This document shows, piece after piece, positions 42,122 to 51,367 of a stretch of 64,000 nt of DNA. Origin of the DNA: Dongia_B sp035539215 (GTDB lineage: Bacteria > Pseudomonadota > Alphaproteobacteria > Dongiales > Dongiaceae); assembly GCA_035539215.1 (NCBI GenBank), contig DATLIX010000080.1, forward strand, positions 62,001-126,000, written 5' to 3'. How positions within the stretch are numbered: position 1 is the first letter of the stretch; every line of letters begins with the position of its first letter. The position numbers and the translations under genes were made by a program. The notes beneath the pieces are model-generated. The model was not told the origin of the DNA. It saw nothing but the letters and a program-made list of their open reading frames with translations, and made no database searches.

Positions 42122-42871
42122 ATGAGCAACAAACTGCAGGGAAAAGTCGCCGTTGTGACCGGCGGAACCAGCGGCATCGGCCTGGCGGCCGCCAAAAGCT
42201 TCGCCGCCGAGGGGGCCTATGTGTATATCGCCGGTCGTCGCCAAGCCGAGCTCGACGCGGCGGTCAAGGCGATCGGTCGGAACGTCACCGGCGTGCGCAG
42301 CGATGTTGCGCGGCTGGCCGATATCGACGGCCTCTACGATACCGTACAGCGCAAGCATGACCAGATCGATGTGCTGTTCGCCAATGCGGGCGGCGGTGAA
42401 TTCGCGCCGCTCGGCGCGATCACCGAGGAGCATTTCGACAAGACCTTCGCCACCAATGTAAAGGGGCTGCTCTTCACGGTGCAGAAGGCGCTGCCCTTGC
42501 TGCGCAATGGTGCCTCGGTGATTTTGACCGGATCGACGACGGGCAGCATGGGCACGCCGGCTTTCAGCGTCTACAGCGCCACCAAGGCGGCGGTGCGGAA
42601 TTTCGCCCGCAGCTGGATGCTCGACCTCAAGGAACGCAAGATCCGTGTCAACACGCTCAGTCCTGGTCCGATCAAGACGCCGGGTCTGCTGGGCCTCGCG
42701 CCTGAAGGCCAGGGCGACGGGCTGCTCGGCTATCTGGCGACCCAGGTTCCCAGCGGCCGCGTCGGCGATCCCGAAGAGATCGGCAAGGTCGCCGTCTTCC
42801 TCGCCTCCGATGACAGCAGCTTCATCAACGGTGCGGAGATTTTCGCCGACGGAGGCATGGCGCAGGCTTGA
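42122..42871 (+). CDS. Short-chain dehydrogenase/reductase
   Basis: The 249-residue classical SDR has the cofactor motif VVTGGTSGIGLAAAKSF, the structural LFANAGGGEF, catalytic Ser in SVILTGSTTGS and the Tyr-x-x-x-Lys pair in YSATKAAVRNFARS. AAAGGAGAC precedes the ATG. Enzymes of this type reduce carbonyls or oxidise alcohols with NAD(P). It is divergent from the LysR gene, which probably activates it. Confidence 0.87.
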   Translation: MSNKLQGKVAVVTGGTSGIGLAAAKSFAAEGAYVYIAGRRQAELDAAVKAIGRNVTGVRSDVARLADIDGLYDTVQRKHDQIDVLFANAGGGEFAPLGAITEEHFDKTFATNVKGLLFTVQKALPLLRNGASVILTGSTTGSMGTPAFSVYSATKAAVRNFARSWMLDLKERKIRVNTLSPGPIKTPGLLGLAPEGQGDGLLGYLATQVPSGRVGDPEEIGKVAVFLASDDSSFINGAEIFADGGMAQA

Positions 42872-42924
42872 CGTGATGGGCGGCGATCGCCCGTTCCCGC
42901 ACGGACCGGACGATCGCCGTTGCG

Positions 42925-43398
42925 TCAATACCGTGGGATCGCGAGCTCGATCAGCTCATCTTCGATCGCACCGTTGCGCAGGTGCAAGCGGCCGACGGAG
43001 ATCGGCAAAGTGAAGCGGCGTGGGCCGGCGCTGCCGGGGTTGATGTAGAGCACGCCGTTTTCACGCTTCGCCAGGGGCCGATGCGAATGGCCGCTGACGA
43101 CGACCTGAATGCCGGCGGCGGCCGGGTCGATGGCCAGCAATGCTAGGTCGTGGAGGATATGGCAGGTAATGCCGCCGATCATCACATCCACTGTCTCCGG
43201 GATGCGGCGCGCCCAGTCGGCCAGATCGTTATTGCCGCGCACCGCCGTCACGGGCGCGATATCACCCAGTTCTTCGAGAATGGCGGGATTGCCGATGTCG
43301 CCCGCATGCAGGATCGCATCGCTGCCGCGCAAGGCATCGACGGCCTGCGGACGCAGCAATCCATGAGTGTCGGAGATCAATCCGATGGTCATCGTCAT
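42925..43398 (-). CDS. YfcE/MJ0936-type metallophosphodiesterase
   Basis: The 157-residue protein has the calcineurin-like metal motifs of the YfcE family: IGLISDTHGLLRP, LHAGDIGNPAIL, VRGNNDLADW and VSGHSHRPLAK, with INPGSAGPRRF at the end. These ligate two metals for phosphodiester hydrolysis. Length matches the family. A second possible start lies two codons in. The natural substrate of most members is unknown. Confidence 0.87.
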   Translation of the reverse strand: MTMTIGLISDTHGLLRPQAVDALRGSDAILHAGDIGNPAILEELGDIAPVTAVRGNNDLADWARRIPETVDVMIGGITCHILHDLALLAIDPAAAGIQVVVSGHSHRPLAKRENGVLYINPGSAGPRRFTLPISVGRLHLRNGAIEDELIELAIPRY

Positions 43399-43637
43399 GA
43401 TGTTACTCTCTGGCGCCTTCTATCTCGTACGCCGCAAGGCCGTTTGCGTGTTTGGCAGGAAACGGGACGATATGCATCAGTTTCATTAATGCAACACGAA
43501 AGCCTGTGATTGAAAACGGGCGGCGTCATTTACATGGATCAGACACAGGGACGATTGATCAGGCAGCCTTACCGGTTCATAAGAAGGGCGGATGGCCGCT
43601 GCTTGCGCTGGCCATCGCCAGGTAATGTCTTCCACAA

Positions 43638-44069
43638 ATGAGCGTTTTGATGACCGCCGTATCCGCCTCCGCCGACCGAATCCGCGCCTTTTTTGCCAGC
43701 TATAACGAAGCTTTCAGCACGCTGAATACAGCTGGCATCATCGATCATTTCCACTTTCCGGCGCAGATCTCGACCGAGACGCAGGGCTATGTCTTCGCGA
43801 CGCGGCAGGATATGGTCGATGACATGAAAGGCTTTGTCGGCTTTTACGCCGATCAGGGGTTCGACAAGACGGTGCTGGCCGATCTCCAGGTGCAGGAGTT
43901 ATCGCCGGCCTTTGCGCTCGCCCATGTGCAATGGCATCTGAAACATAAGGATGGCAGCGACCTGGTACGCGTCCGCAGCACCTATGTGCTGCGCATGACG
44001 GAGGCGGCGCCGGCCATCATCGCCATTCTCGGCCATGACGAGGATACGCAGTGGAAGAAGCGCGGCTGA
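43638..44069 (+). CDS. NTF2/SnoaL-like fold protein
   Basis: The 143-residue protein reads like a SnoaL/NTF2-type alpha+beta barrel. An N-terminal helix pair (IRAFFASYNEAFSTLNTAGIIDHF) is followed by strands ALAHVQWHLKHKDG and VRSTYVLRMT. Proteins of this fold bind small molecules or act as isomerases, cyclases or hydrolases. No catalytic residues can be named. It precedes a cupin gene by 48 bases on the same strand, and the two may be co-transcribed. Confidence 0.68.
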   Translation: MSVLMTAVSASADRIRAFFASYNEAFSTLNTAGIIDHFHFPAQISTETQGYVFATRQDMVDDMKGFVGFYADQGFDKTVLADLQVQELSPAFALAHVQWHLKHKDGSDLVRVRSTYVLRMTEAAPAIIAILGHDEDTQWKKRG

Positions 44070-44117
44070 AGCACGCGCAAATCGACGAGGCGGGCAGATA
44101 AAGCGGGGAGGGGTGAG

Positions 44118-44489
44118 ATGAGTGCCACGATGGGACCGGTCAAGGCAACGGATCGTCTGGTGGCCAATATCCGCACGGCGCAATTCACGCCCTTCGAGAG
44201 CGCCGGCGCCCTCATCCCCGGCCAGAGCTATCTGCAATTGGACGAGACCTTCGCGCCCGGCACCGGCATCCATATCTATCGCATGGAACCAGGCACCCAA
44301 AGCCAGCCGCACGAACATACCTGCCACGAATCCTTCTACGTCATCGACGGCGAGCTGATCGATCACGACGGCTACGTCTACCGCCCCGGCGATTTCGTCC
44401 TGCTGAAGGAGGGCACCATCCACAACAGCCGCACCGAGACTGGCTGCACGATCGTCGTCTTCATCCGCCAGATGGAGCGGAACCTTTAG
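44118..44489 (+). CDS. Cupin-domain protein
   Basis: The 123-residue single-domain cupin has motif 1 metal ligands in SQPHEHTCHESFYVIDGEL and motif 2 in YRPGDFVLLKEGTIHNS. The His-x-His...Glu and final His can bind Fe, Mn or Zn. GGGAGGGG lies upstream of the ATG. Anti-sigma ChrR-like cupins look similar, but no sigma gene is near. Substrate unknown. Confidence 0.83.
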   Translation: MSATMGPVKATDRLVANIRTAQFTPFESAGALIPGQSYLQLDETFAPGTGIHIYRMEPGTQSQPHEHTCHESFYVIDGELIDHDGYVYRPGDFVLLKEGTIHNSRTETGCTIVVFIRQMERNL

Positions 44490-44604
44490 GCGCGGTTGAC
44501 GGATCGCGGTTCTGACAAACCGAGTTTGACCGCCCGCTCTCCCCGCCCTATGGCCGCGCGGGGTGGGGACAGGGGGCATCGATCACCGGGAGAGATAGCG
44601 ACCT

Positions 44605-45816
44605 TCAGCGGTCTTTCACCGCGCTCAGGATCGTCACCGGCAGGGCACTGCGCCAGGTGTCGAAGCTGCCGAGGGGTTTCGCGTGTTCGATGGTGAGGCG
44701 GGTCAGGCTGCCGCCGATGTGTTCGCGCCAGGTGATCAGCAGGCTCTCGCTCTGCAGGGTGACGGCATTGGCGACCAGGCGGCCGCCGCTGCGCAAGGCC
44801 TCCCAGCAATGCTGGAGGACGCCATTATCGGTGACGCCGCCGCCGATGAAGACGGCATCGGGCGCTTCCAATCCATGCAAAGCCTCGGGTGCTTCACCGG
44901 CGATCAGCTGCAGGCCGGGGACACCCAAGGCATTGGCATTGCGGCGGATGATCTGCTGGCGGCCGGGATCGGCCTCGATGGCGATGCAGCGGCAGCTGGG
45001 ATGGCTGCGCATCCATTCGATGCCGATCGAGCCGCTGCCCGCACCCACATCCCACAGCAACTGGCCAGGCAGGGGCGCAAGATGGGCGAGGGTCACGGCG
45101 CGCACATCGCGCTTGGTCAATTGCCCATCGGTCTCATAGGCTTCGTCGGGCAGGCCGGCCAGCGGACTGTAGCTGCGGGCCGGCGATTCGGCGCGGCAGG
45201 TGACGGCGACGATGTTGAGATCGGCGGTGCGGTCGATCTTCCAGTCGCGGGCGAGGCTGTCATGACGGCATTCGTTCGGCCCGCCGAGATGTTCGAGCGC
45301 CGTCACTTCGCTGAGGTCGAAGCCGCGCGCGCAAAGCAGCTGGGCGATCGCCGCCGGGCTGGCGCCGTCATTGCTGAGAATGAGCAATCGCGCGCCGGGG
45401 AAGAGATGGGCGTTCAGGATCTCCAGCGGCCTGCCATGCACGCTGAGCGGCGTCACATCCTGCAACGGCCAGGCAAGACGCGCGGCAGCCAGGGCATAGG
45501 ACGAGGGCGCCGGGATGATATGCATTTCCTTCGGCTGGACCCAGCGGGTGAGGGTGGCACCCACGCCGTAGAGCATCGGATCGCCGCTTGCCAGCACGCA
45601 GACCTTGCGGCCGCGCTCAGCCAGCAAAAGCTGCTCGGCGGCACTGAAAGGGCTGGGCCAGGCCACGCGTTTGGCTTTGACATCCGCCGGCAGGAAAGCG
45701 AGGTGCCGCTTGCCGCCGAAGATTACCTCGGCCGCACCCAGCGCCCGGCGCGCCTCGCCGCCGATTCCTTCCAAGCCGTCTTCGCCGATGCCGATGATGG
45801 TAAGCCACGCCGTCAT
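44605..45816 (-). CDS. cobL: Precorrin-6Y C5,15-methyltransferase (decarboxylating), CobL
   Basis: The 403-residue protein has the two domains of CobL. Residues 1-200 are a CbiE-type tetrapyrrole methyltransferase (TIIGIGEDGLEGIGGEARRAL, VLASGDPMLYGVG). Residues 210-403 are a CbiT-type SAM methyltransferase and decarboxylase (LLWDVGAGSGSIGIEWMRSHP, DAVFIGGGVTD). It methylates C5 and C15 of precorrin-6Y and removes the C12 acetate carboxyl. It is transcribed away from the riboswitch-led cobG operon. The ATG at 45816 lacks a clear ribosome site, so the start is somewhat uncertain. Confidence 0.9.
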   Translation of the reverse strand: MTAWLTIIGIGEDGLEGIGGEARRALGAAEVIFGGKRHLAFLPADVKAKRVAWPSPFSAAEQLLLAERGRKVCVLASGDPMLYGVGATLTRWVQPKEMHIIPAPSSYALAAARLAWPLQDVTPLSVHGRPLEILNAHLFPGARLLILSNDGASPAAIAQLLCARGFDLSEVTALEHLGGPNECRHDSLARDWKIDRTADLNIVAVTCRAESPARSYSPLAGLPDEAYETDGQLTKRDVRAVTLAHLAPLPGQLLWDVGAGSGSIGIEWMRSHPSCRCIAIEADPGRQQIIRRNANALGVPGLQLIAGEAPEALHGLEAPDAVFIGGGVTDNGVLQHCWEALRSGGRLVANAVTLQSESLLITWREHIGGSLTRLTIEHAKPLGSFDTWRSALPVTILSAVKDR

Positions 45817-46015
45817 GATGGGGTCCGCTCTGCCGCCTGCCGCCTGTGAAACATGTGAATGGGATCGGTCAGCAAATTCAACAGGCTGCGCCTTGATACG
45901 GAAGGATTTCCGCCAGAACAAGGGGGCTGGCGATTTGGTGGTGGCCTGCGTCGTTTCTACCCAAGTTCATGGCGGAGAAAGGCCTTTCACCCCCTCAGGC
46001 GGTCGTGTAGAACCC

Positions 46016-46312
46016 TGGGGCTTGTCGGTGCCTCGCCGGAAAGCCCCGGCCGGAATGCATGGACGGGGCCTGATGTCGGGGCCGAAGAGGGAACACCGCG
46101 GAAGGCCTGCCGGCGCTTAACTGCTTGCCGACACAGGTTTTCCAGACGTGGCTGCCCCCGCAACTGTCAGCGGCGAGCCCGCCTATCCGAGGCCACTGGA
46201 AAGCGACCATGAATCGCCAACCGGGAAGGCGATGGCGGGCCCTGAATGCCAGGCCCAGACGCAGCGGGCCGAGTTTTCAAAAGCCGTGAAGCCAGGAGAC
46301 CTGCCGGCAAGA
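46016..46312 (+). ncRNA. Cobalamin riboswitch
   Basis: The region contains the hallmarks of the class I cobalamin aptamer in order: GTCGGTGCC at about 46024, GAAGAGGGAACACCG, the core GCTGCCCCCGCAACTGT near 46151, GGCCACTGG near 46191, and the B12 box AAGCCAGGAGACCTGCC at 46289-46305. A long GC-rich insert sits between the first two elements. It lies about 105 nt before cobG. A GCGGCG/CGCCGC hairpin at 46380-46394 may belong to the expression platform. It would repress the cobGHIJ operon when adenosylcobalamin is plentiful. Confidence 0.9.
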
Positions 46313-46416
46313 ATTGTCGCCTGTGACGGCATCGGACGGGGCGTTCCGGTGTCGAAGCGTGCCATCGCGATCCAGCATCGCGGCGGTTCGCCGCTCGCAG
46401 CCGATGCCGTATTTCG

Positions 46417-47892
46417 GTGACCCCAGTGGTTTCGGTGACCCCCGCAACAGACCGTCCGCCGGTCTTCAGCAACCTGACCGATCCGGCAGACCGCCGTTCG
46501 GCATGTCCGGGCCTGTTCCGTCTGGCGCCGGCGCTGGATGGCGGCATCTGCCGGGTGAAGCTGGCCGGGGGCTGTCTGACGGCCGTTCAGGCGCAGGCAA
46601 TCGCGGCGGCGGCACAGCGTTTCAGCCAGTCGCCCATCGAACTCACCAATCGCGCCAATTTTCAGATCCGCGGCGTACAGCCGACCGACGAGATTGCCCT
46701 GGTCGAGGCGCTGGTGACGGCGGGTCTCGGGCCCCAGGCAAAAACCGATTGCGCGATCGACGATCCGCTGCTGCGCGGCAGCGACGACGTGCGCAATGTC
46801 ATGGTCAGCCCGCTTGCCGGCCGCGATCCGCAGCAGGTGGCCGATGTCCTGCCGCTGGCCGCACGGCTGTTGACGACGGTGCAGGGCGATGCCCGCTATC
46901 ACGCGCTGTCGCCGAAGTTCGCCATCCAGATCGACGGCGGCGAGCACGTCGCCATGCTGCACCACCCCCATGATCTCTGGCTCGCGGTCATTTCGCCGGA
47001 TGAGGTGGCGATTGGCCTCGCCGGCTGCATGCCGCAGGAAGGCGACGCGACGGTGCCGCCAGGTGACCTCGCCCTTGCGGCTGCACCGCTGGCTGCCGCG
47101 CATGATCTTGTCTGCGCCGCCCTCGATCTCTTCCTCGAGATCGGCGCCGCGCAGGCCGCTGTCAGCCGGATGAAGCAATTGCCGGCCGACCTCCGGGGTG
47201 CCGCTTTCATCGACCGCCTGCAGGCACGCCTGCCCTTCCGCTTGCGCCGTGACGCAGCGATTTCCTGCTGGCGACGCCGGCCGACCTTGCGCGGCGCCCA
47301 TCTCGGCATCATCGCCGAGGACAATCCCGGCCGCGTTTCGGTCGGCGCCGCGGCGCCGCTGGGCCGCCTCCTGCCGGCGCAATTGACGGCGCTCGCCGAT
47401 CTTGCGCGCGGCAAGGGCGATGGCAGCCTGCGCTTCACACCCTGGCAGAGTATCATCCTGCCGTCCGTCGCCACGCCGGATGCCGTCGGTGTCCTCCAGG
47501 CGCTCGAAGCCCTGGATCTTACCACCCAGGCGGCGGCGCCCTTCGCGCAGATGATCGCCTGCGCCGGCTCGGCCGGTTGCGGCTCGGCCCTGGCCGCGAC
47601 GCAAAGCGATGGTATGGAGCTTGCGGCGCAGCTGGCTACGCGCGGCACCGCCTTTCCGGTTCATCTCAGCGGTTGCGGCAAATCCTGCGCCGCCTTGCGG
47701 GCGGAGCCGGCCACTTTGGTCGGCGTGTCACCGGGCCATTACGATCTCTATCGCCAGCAGGCGGGGGCGGACTCACGTTTCGGCCGGCTGCTGGCTGCCA
47801 ATATCACCATCGATGACGCCGCGGACGTGCTGGCCGATCTCGCACGCTCGAAACTCGCTCCAGACGGGCCCGAGGCAGCCGGGGACGCATGA
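46417..47892 (+). CDS. cobG: Precorrin-3B synthase, CobG
   Basis: The 491-residue protein is related to sulfite/nitrite reductases and has two ferredoxin-like half-repeats. It shows CRVKLAGGCLTAVQAQAIA and FSQSPIELTNRANFQIRGV near the N-terminus. The Fe-S/siroheme cysteines are in ACAGSAGCGSA and LSGCGKSCAALR. It hydroxylates precorrin-3A at C20 using O2, which marks the aerobic pathway. The start is GTG at 46417; in-frame GTGs follow at 46426 and 46435, so the exact start is uncertain. It is the first gene after the cobalamin riboswitch. Confidence 0.88.
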   Translation: MTPVVSVTPATDRPPVFSNLTDPADRRSACPGLFRLAPALDGGICRVKLAGGCLTAVQAQAIAAAAQRFSQSPIELTNRANFQIRGVQPTDEIALVEALVTAGLGPQAKTDCAIDDPLLRGSDDVRNVMVSPLAGRDPQQVADVLPLAARLLTTVQGDARYHALSPKFAIQIDGGEHVAMLHHPHDLWLAVISPDEVAIGLAGCMPQEGDATVPPGDLALAAAPLAAAHDLVCAALDLFLEIGAAQAAVSRMKQLPADLRGAAFIDRLQARLPFRLRRDAAISCWRRRPTLRGAHLGIIAEDNPGRVSVGAAAPLGRLLPAQLTALADLARGKGDGSLRFTPWQSIILPSVATPDAVGVLQALEALDLTTQAAAPFAQMIACAGSAGCGSALAATQSDGMELAAQLATRGTAFPVHLSGCGKSCAALRAEPATLVGVSPGHYDLYRQQAGADSRFGRLLAANITIDDAADVLADLARSKLAPDGPEAAGDA

Positions 47893-47938
47893 TGGCCTCA
47901 TCTTCATCGACATATGATCATCAAAGGATGACCACCTG

Positions 47939-48565
47939 ATGCTGGACTATATCCGCGACGGGCAGGAGATCTATCGCCGCTCCTTCGCCATCATCCGTGC
48001 CGAGGCCGATCTCAGCCGCATTCCGGCCGATCTCGAAAAACTCGCCGTGCGGGTCGCCCATGCCAGCGGCATGGTCGATGTCATCAAGGATCTCGGCTTT
48101 TCGGCAGGTGCCGGTGTCGCCGGCCGCGCCGCACTGGCAAACGGCGCGCCGATCCTCGCCGATTGCCGCATGGTGGCGGATGGCGTCACCCGTTCGCGCC
48201 TGCCGGCGGATAATCAGGTGATCTGCACGCTCAACGATCCCGGCGTGCCGGATCTCGCGGCGAAGATGGGCAATACCCGCTCGGCGGCCGCGCTGGAATT
48301 GTGGCGCCCGCATCTTGCCGGCAGCGTGGTGGCGATCGGCAATGCGCCGACGGTGCTTTATCGCCTCATCGAAATGCTCGACGAAGGGGCGCCGAAGCCG
48401 GCGCTCATCATCGGCTGCCCGGTCGGCTTCGTCGGCGCCGCCGAATCCAAGGATGAACTCGCCGCCAACAGCCGCGGCGTCCCCTATGTCATCGTGCGCG
48501 GCCGTCGCGGCGGCAGCGCCATGGCCGCCGCCGCGGTCAATGCCCTGGCGACGGAGAAGGAATAA
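47939..48565 (+). CDS. cobH: Precorrin-8X methylmutase, CobH
   Basis: The 208-residue protein matches CobH/CbiC throughout: IYRRSFAIIRAEADLSRIP, LAVRVAHASGMVDVIKDL with the active-site His, and IIGCPVGFVGAAESKDEL. It moves the C11 methyl group to C12, forming hydrogenobyrinate. AAAGGATG lies upstream of the ATG. It follows cobG by 46 bases, and cobI begins one base after its stop, so the genes form one operon. Confidence 0.93.
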   Translation: MLDYIRDGQEIYRRSFAIIRAEADLSRIPADLEKLAVRVAHASGMVDVIKDLGFSAGAGVAGRAALANGAPILADCRMVADGVTRSRLPADNQVICTLNDPGVPDLAAKMGNTRSAAALELWRPHLAGSVVAIGNAPTVLYRLIEMLDEGAPKPALIIGCPVGFVGAAESKDELAANSRGVPYVIVRGRRGGSAMAAAAVNALATEKE

Positions 48566-48566
48566 G

Positions 48567-49304
48567 ATGAGTACAGTTGTGAAGGGCCGTCTCTTCGGCC
48601 TCGGCGTCGGTCCCGGCGATCCGGAATTGCTGACCTTGAAGGCGCTGCGTCATCTGAAGGCGGCGCCGGTCGTGGCCTACCTGGCCGCCAAGGGCAAGAA
48701 GGGCAATGCCTTCAGCATCATTGAGGAATATCTGCGCGACGATCAGGTGACCCTGCCGCTGATCTATCCGGTGACGACGGAAATACTGCCGGCGCATATG
48801 GATTACGAGAAGATCGTCAGCGATTTCTACGACCAGGCAAGCGAGGAAGTGGCGCTGCATCTCGATGCCGGACGCGATGTCGCGGTGATCTGCGAGGGCG
48901 ATCCGTTCTTCTACGGCTCCTTCATGTATATTTTCGACCGCCTGCATGCGCGCTACGAGACGGAAGTGGTGCCGGGTGTCTGTTCGGTTCTCGCCGCGGC
49001 TTCCGTGCTGGGTGCGCCGCTGGTCTATCGCAACCAGAATCTCAACATCCTCTCCGGCGTGCTCTCGGCCGAGGATCTGCGGGTGAAGCTGCTGGAGAGC
49101 GAAGCCGCCGCCATCATGAAGCTCGGCAAGAATCTGCCGAAGGTGCGCGACGTCATCAATCAGCTGGGCCTAAGTGACCGCGCGCTCTATGTCGAGCGCG
49201 CCACCATGGGTGCGCAAAGGATCGTGCCGCTGGCCGAGGTGGAAGAGGGCGCCTCGCCCTATTTCTCCATCGTGCTGGTACCCGGCAGGAAGTGGAACAG
49301 CTGA
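48567..49304 (+). CDS. cobI: Precorrin-2 C20-methyltransferase, CobI
   Basis: The 245-residue tetrapyrrole methyltransferase has the family motifs LFGLGVGPGDPELLTLKAL, VICEGDPFFYGSFMYIFDRL and YETEVVPGVCSVLAAAS. It adds the C20 methyl to precorrin-2, giving precorrin-3A, the substrate of CobG. It begins one base after cobH and ends one base before the cobJ fusion, so translation of the three is tightly coupled. Confidence 0.93.
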   Translation: MSTVVKGRLFGLGVGPGDPELLTLKALRHLKAAPVVAYLAAKGKKGNAFSIIEEYLRDDQVTLPLIYPVTTEILPAHMDYEKIVSDFYDQASEEVALHLDAGRDVAVICEGDPFFYGSFMYIFDRLHARYETEVVPGVCSVLAAASVLGAPLVYRNQNLNILSGVLSAEDLRVKLLESEAAAIMKLGKNLPKVRDVINQLGLSDRALYVERATMGAQRIVPLAEVEEGASPYFSIVLVPGRKWNS

Positions 49305-49305
49305 G

Positions 49306-51066
49306 ATGGCGGGACCGAAGGCAGCGCCCGCGATCCTGATCCTGGGAGCGGCCAGTCTGGCAACGGCACGCCGGATCCAAGCGGCCTGTCCCGGTGCCAC
49401 CGTCTATGGCCTGGCCGGGCGCGTGAGCGGCGCCGATGTCGCCTATGAGAATTTCGGCAACACCCTGCGCGAACTCTATGAACTCGATACGCCGTTGATT
49501 GCCCTCTGCGCCGCCGGCATCGTCATCCGTGCGCTGGCACCGCTGCTGCAGAACAAGCGCGCCGAGCCGCCGGTCCTCGCCGTGGCGGAAGACGGCAGCG
49601 CCGTAGTGCCGCTGCTGGGCGGCTTGCGTGGTGTCAATGTCCTGGCGCGCCAGATCGCGGCCGACCTGGACGTAACGCCCGCCATCACGACGACCGGTGA
49701 ACTTCGCTTCGGCACCTGTCTGATCAATCCGCCGGAAGGCTACAGCCTGCGCAATGTAAGCGACGGCAAGACTTTCATCTCCGATCTGCTCGCCGGCAAG
49801 CACGCGCGCCTGGAAGGCGAAGCGCCCTGGCTGCATGAGGCGCGCATTCCGATTGCCGATGACGGCAATTTGCAGATCACGGTGACGGAAACCGACCGCG
49901 ACGCAGCGGCAAACGAATTGCTGTTCCATCCGCGTAACATCGTCGTTGCCGTGATGGATGGCGCTGCCGCAACCGCCGAGGATCTTGTCGCGCGGATCGG
50001 CGCACTGTTGGCGCAACACCGTCTGGCGCAGGCGTCGCTCGCCTGCCTGGTCGCGGCTGAGGCGTCGATCAACGCTGCTCCGCTGCATCAGTCGGCTGCA
50101 CAACTCGACCTGCCCCTGCGCTTCCTGGCGGCGACAGGCGATGCGCCGGCCTTGGCGCGGGAAGCCCTAAAGCAGCAGGCTGCTGCGGCGCCGACGGCCA
50201 CGTATGAGGCGTCAGGGCTTGCGGCGGCGGTGGCCGCAGCGCCGGTCGATCCCGCGGCGATCGGCCGTGCCCGCGGTCGTCTTGCCGTGGTCGGCATCGG
50301 TCCCGGCGAGATTGGCCACATGGCGCCGCTGGTGAAAAGCGAACTGCAACAGGCGCAGGACGTGCTCGGTTATGAGACCTATGTGCGCATGGCGGCGGAT
50401 GCGATCGGCGGCTTCCGGCCCGGCCAGAAGCTGCACGAGACCGACAACCGCGAAGAAATGATGCGGGCGCGCCATGCTTTTGAGCTGGCAGCGCAGGGCC
50501 GTCACGTGGTGATGGTCTCTTCCGGTGATCCCGGCGTCTTCGCCATGGCGGCGGCGGTGGTCGAGGCTTTGCATGACAGCGCTGATCCCGCCTGGCATGG
50601 CGTCGATCTCGCCATCCTGCCGGGAATTTCGGCGGCCCTCGCTGCGGCGTCACGGGCCGGCGCGCCGCTCGGCCATGATTTCTGCATCCTCTCGCTCTCG
50701 GACAATCTCAAGCCCTGGGACATCATCGCCAGGCGCCTCGATCATGCAGCCGCCGCCGATCTCGCCATGGCCTTCTACAACCCGATCTCCAAGGCGCGGC
50801 CGCATCAATTGGGCGAAGCGCTCGACATCATCCGCCGCCATCGGGGGCCGGAGACGCAGGTCGTGCTCGGCCGCGACATCGGTAGGCCGAAGGAAAGCCT
50901 GCGCGTCGTGGCTTTGGGTGAATTGACGCCGGAGATGGTCGATATGCGCACCGTCGTCATCGTCGGCTCCAGCCTGACCCGCAGTTTCCCGAAGACGGGG
51001 GGCGGCAGCTGGACCTATACGCCGCGCTGGTATGGGAAGAAGCCGGAGGGCGAAAGCGGCGCCTGA
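49306..51066 (+). CDS. cobJ: Fused CbiG-like domain and precorrin-3B C17-methyltransferase, CobJ
   Basis: The 586-residue protein has a CbiG-like N-terminal region (residues 1-300: LYGLAGRVSGADVAYENFG-type start, TPLIALCAAGIVIRALAPLL, VPLLGGLRGVNVLARQIA, then a CobE-like part ACLVAAEASINAAPLHQSA). A CobJ/CbiH methyltransferase follows from about residue 325 (LAVVGIGPGEIGHMAPLV, VVMVSSGDPGVFAMAA, LGHDFCILSLSDNLKPWDII). CobJ methylates C17 and contracts the ring. The CbiG-like part is associated with lactone opening in the anaerobic pathway; here it sits with CobG, so it may serve a CobE-type role. It is the last gene of the riboswitch operon. Confidence 0.9.
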   Translation: MAGPKAAPAILILGAASLATARRIQAACPGATVYGLAGRVSGADVAYENFGNTLRELYELDTPLIALCAAGIVIRALAPLLQNKRAEPPVLAVAEDGSAVVPLLGGLRGVNVLARQIAADLDVTPAITTTGELRFGTCLINPPEGYSLRNVSDGKTFISDLLAGKHARLEGEAPWLHEARIPIADDGNLQITVTETDRDAAANELLFHPRNIVVAVMDGAAATAEDLVARIGALLAQHRLAQASLACLVAAEASINAAPLHQSAAQLDLPLRFLAATGDAPALAREALKQQAAAAPTATYEASGLAAAVAAAPVDPAAIGRARGRLAVVGIGPGEIGHMAPLVKSELQQAQDVLGYETYVRMAADAIGGFRPGQKLHETDNREEMMRARHAFELAAQGRHVVMVSSGDPGVFAMAAAVVEALHDSADPAWHGVDLAILPGISAALAAASRAGAPLGHDFCILSLSDNLKPWDIIARRLDHAAAADLAMAFYNPISKARPHQLGEALDIIRRHRGPETQVVLGRDIGRPKESLRVVALGELTPEMVDMRTVVIVGSSLTRSFPKTGGGSWTYTPRWYGKKPEGESGA

Positions 51067-51367
51067 CAGGTTCTTGACCTGCATCTCCGGCTGCGATGCT
51101 GTCGTACGAGAAAGCGTGATGGCGTGTGAAGCCGATTCCATGGAACCGCATTCACCAATCACCTTCACCGCGCCATCAACGTCTTCTCTAGTTCGATTGA
51201 CCTTTCAGCCGCAGGCTGATCAGCCAAGGGAACTGATACAACTCTAGCGCAAGGCGAAACGCCCGTATTGATCTGCCTCAATGCCGACGTTAAAGCGGCC
51301 ATCGGCGTCCTGGGTATTGCGTCTCACGGTGCGATGAAATTGCCATGCGGCTAGAGCGCGATCCGGC
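51067..51367. other. 301-base gap between converging cobJ and cobK
   Basis: No gene or strong terminator was recognised. A small CAGGT/ACCTG repeat lies just after the cobJ stop (51067-51081) without a T-run. GGCTAGAGCGCGATC near 51350-51364 shares 12 bases, inverted, with the end of the phosphoesterase gene at 3349-3360. Confidence 0.4.

Noticed and set aside
41984..42928. N-terminal extension of the LysR gene antisense to the SDR gene
   Set aside because: The LysR HTH starts at its usual distance from the ATG at 41983; the extension is the complement of SDR codons.
51067..51081. CAGGT-TCTTG-ACCTG as the cobJ terminator
   Set aside because: The stem is only five base pairs and no T-run follows.
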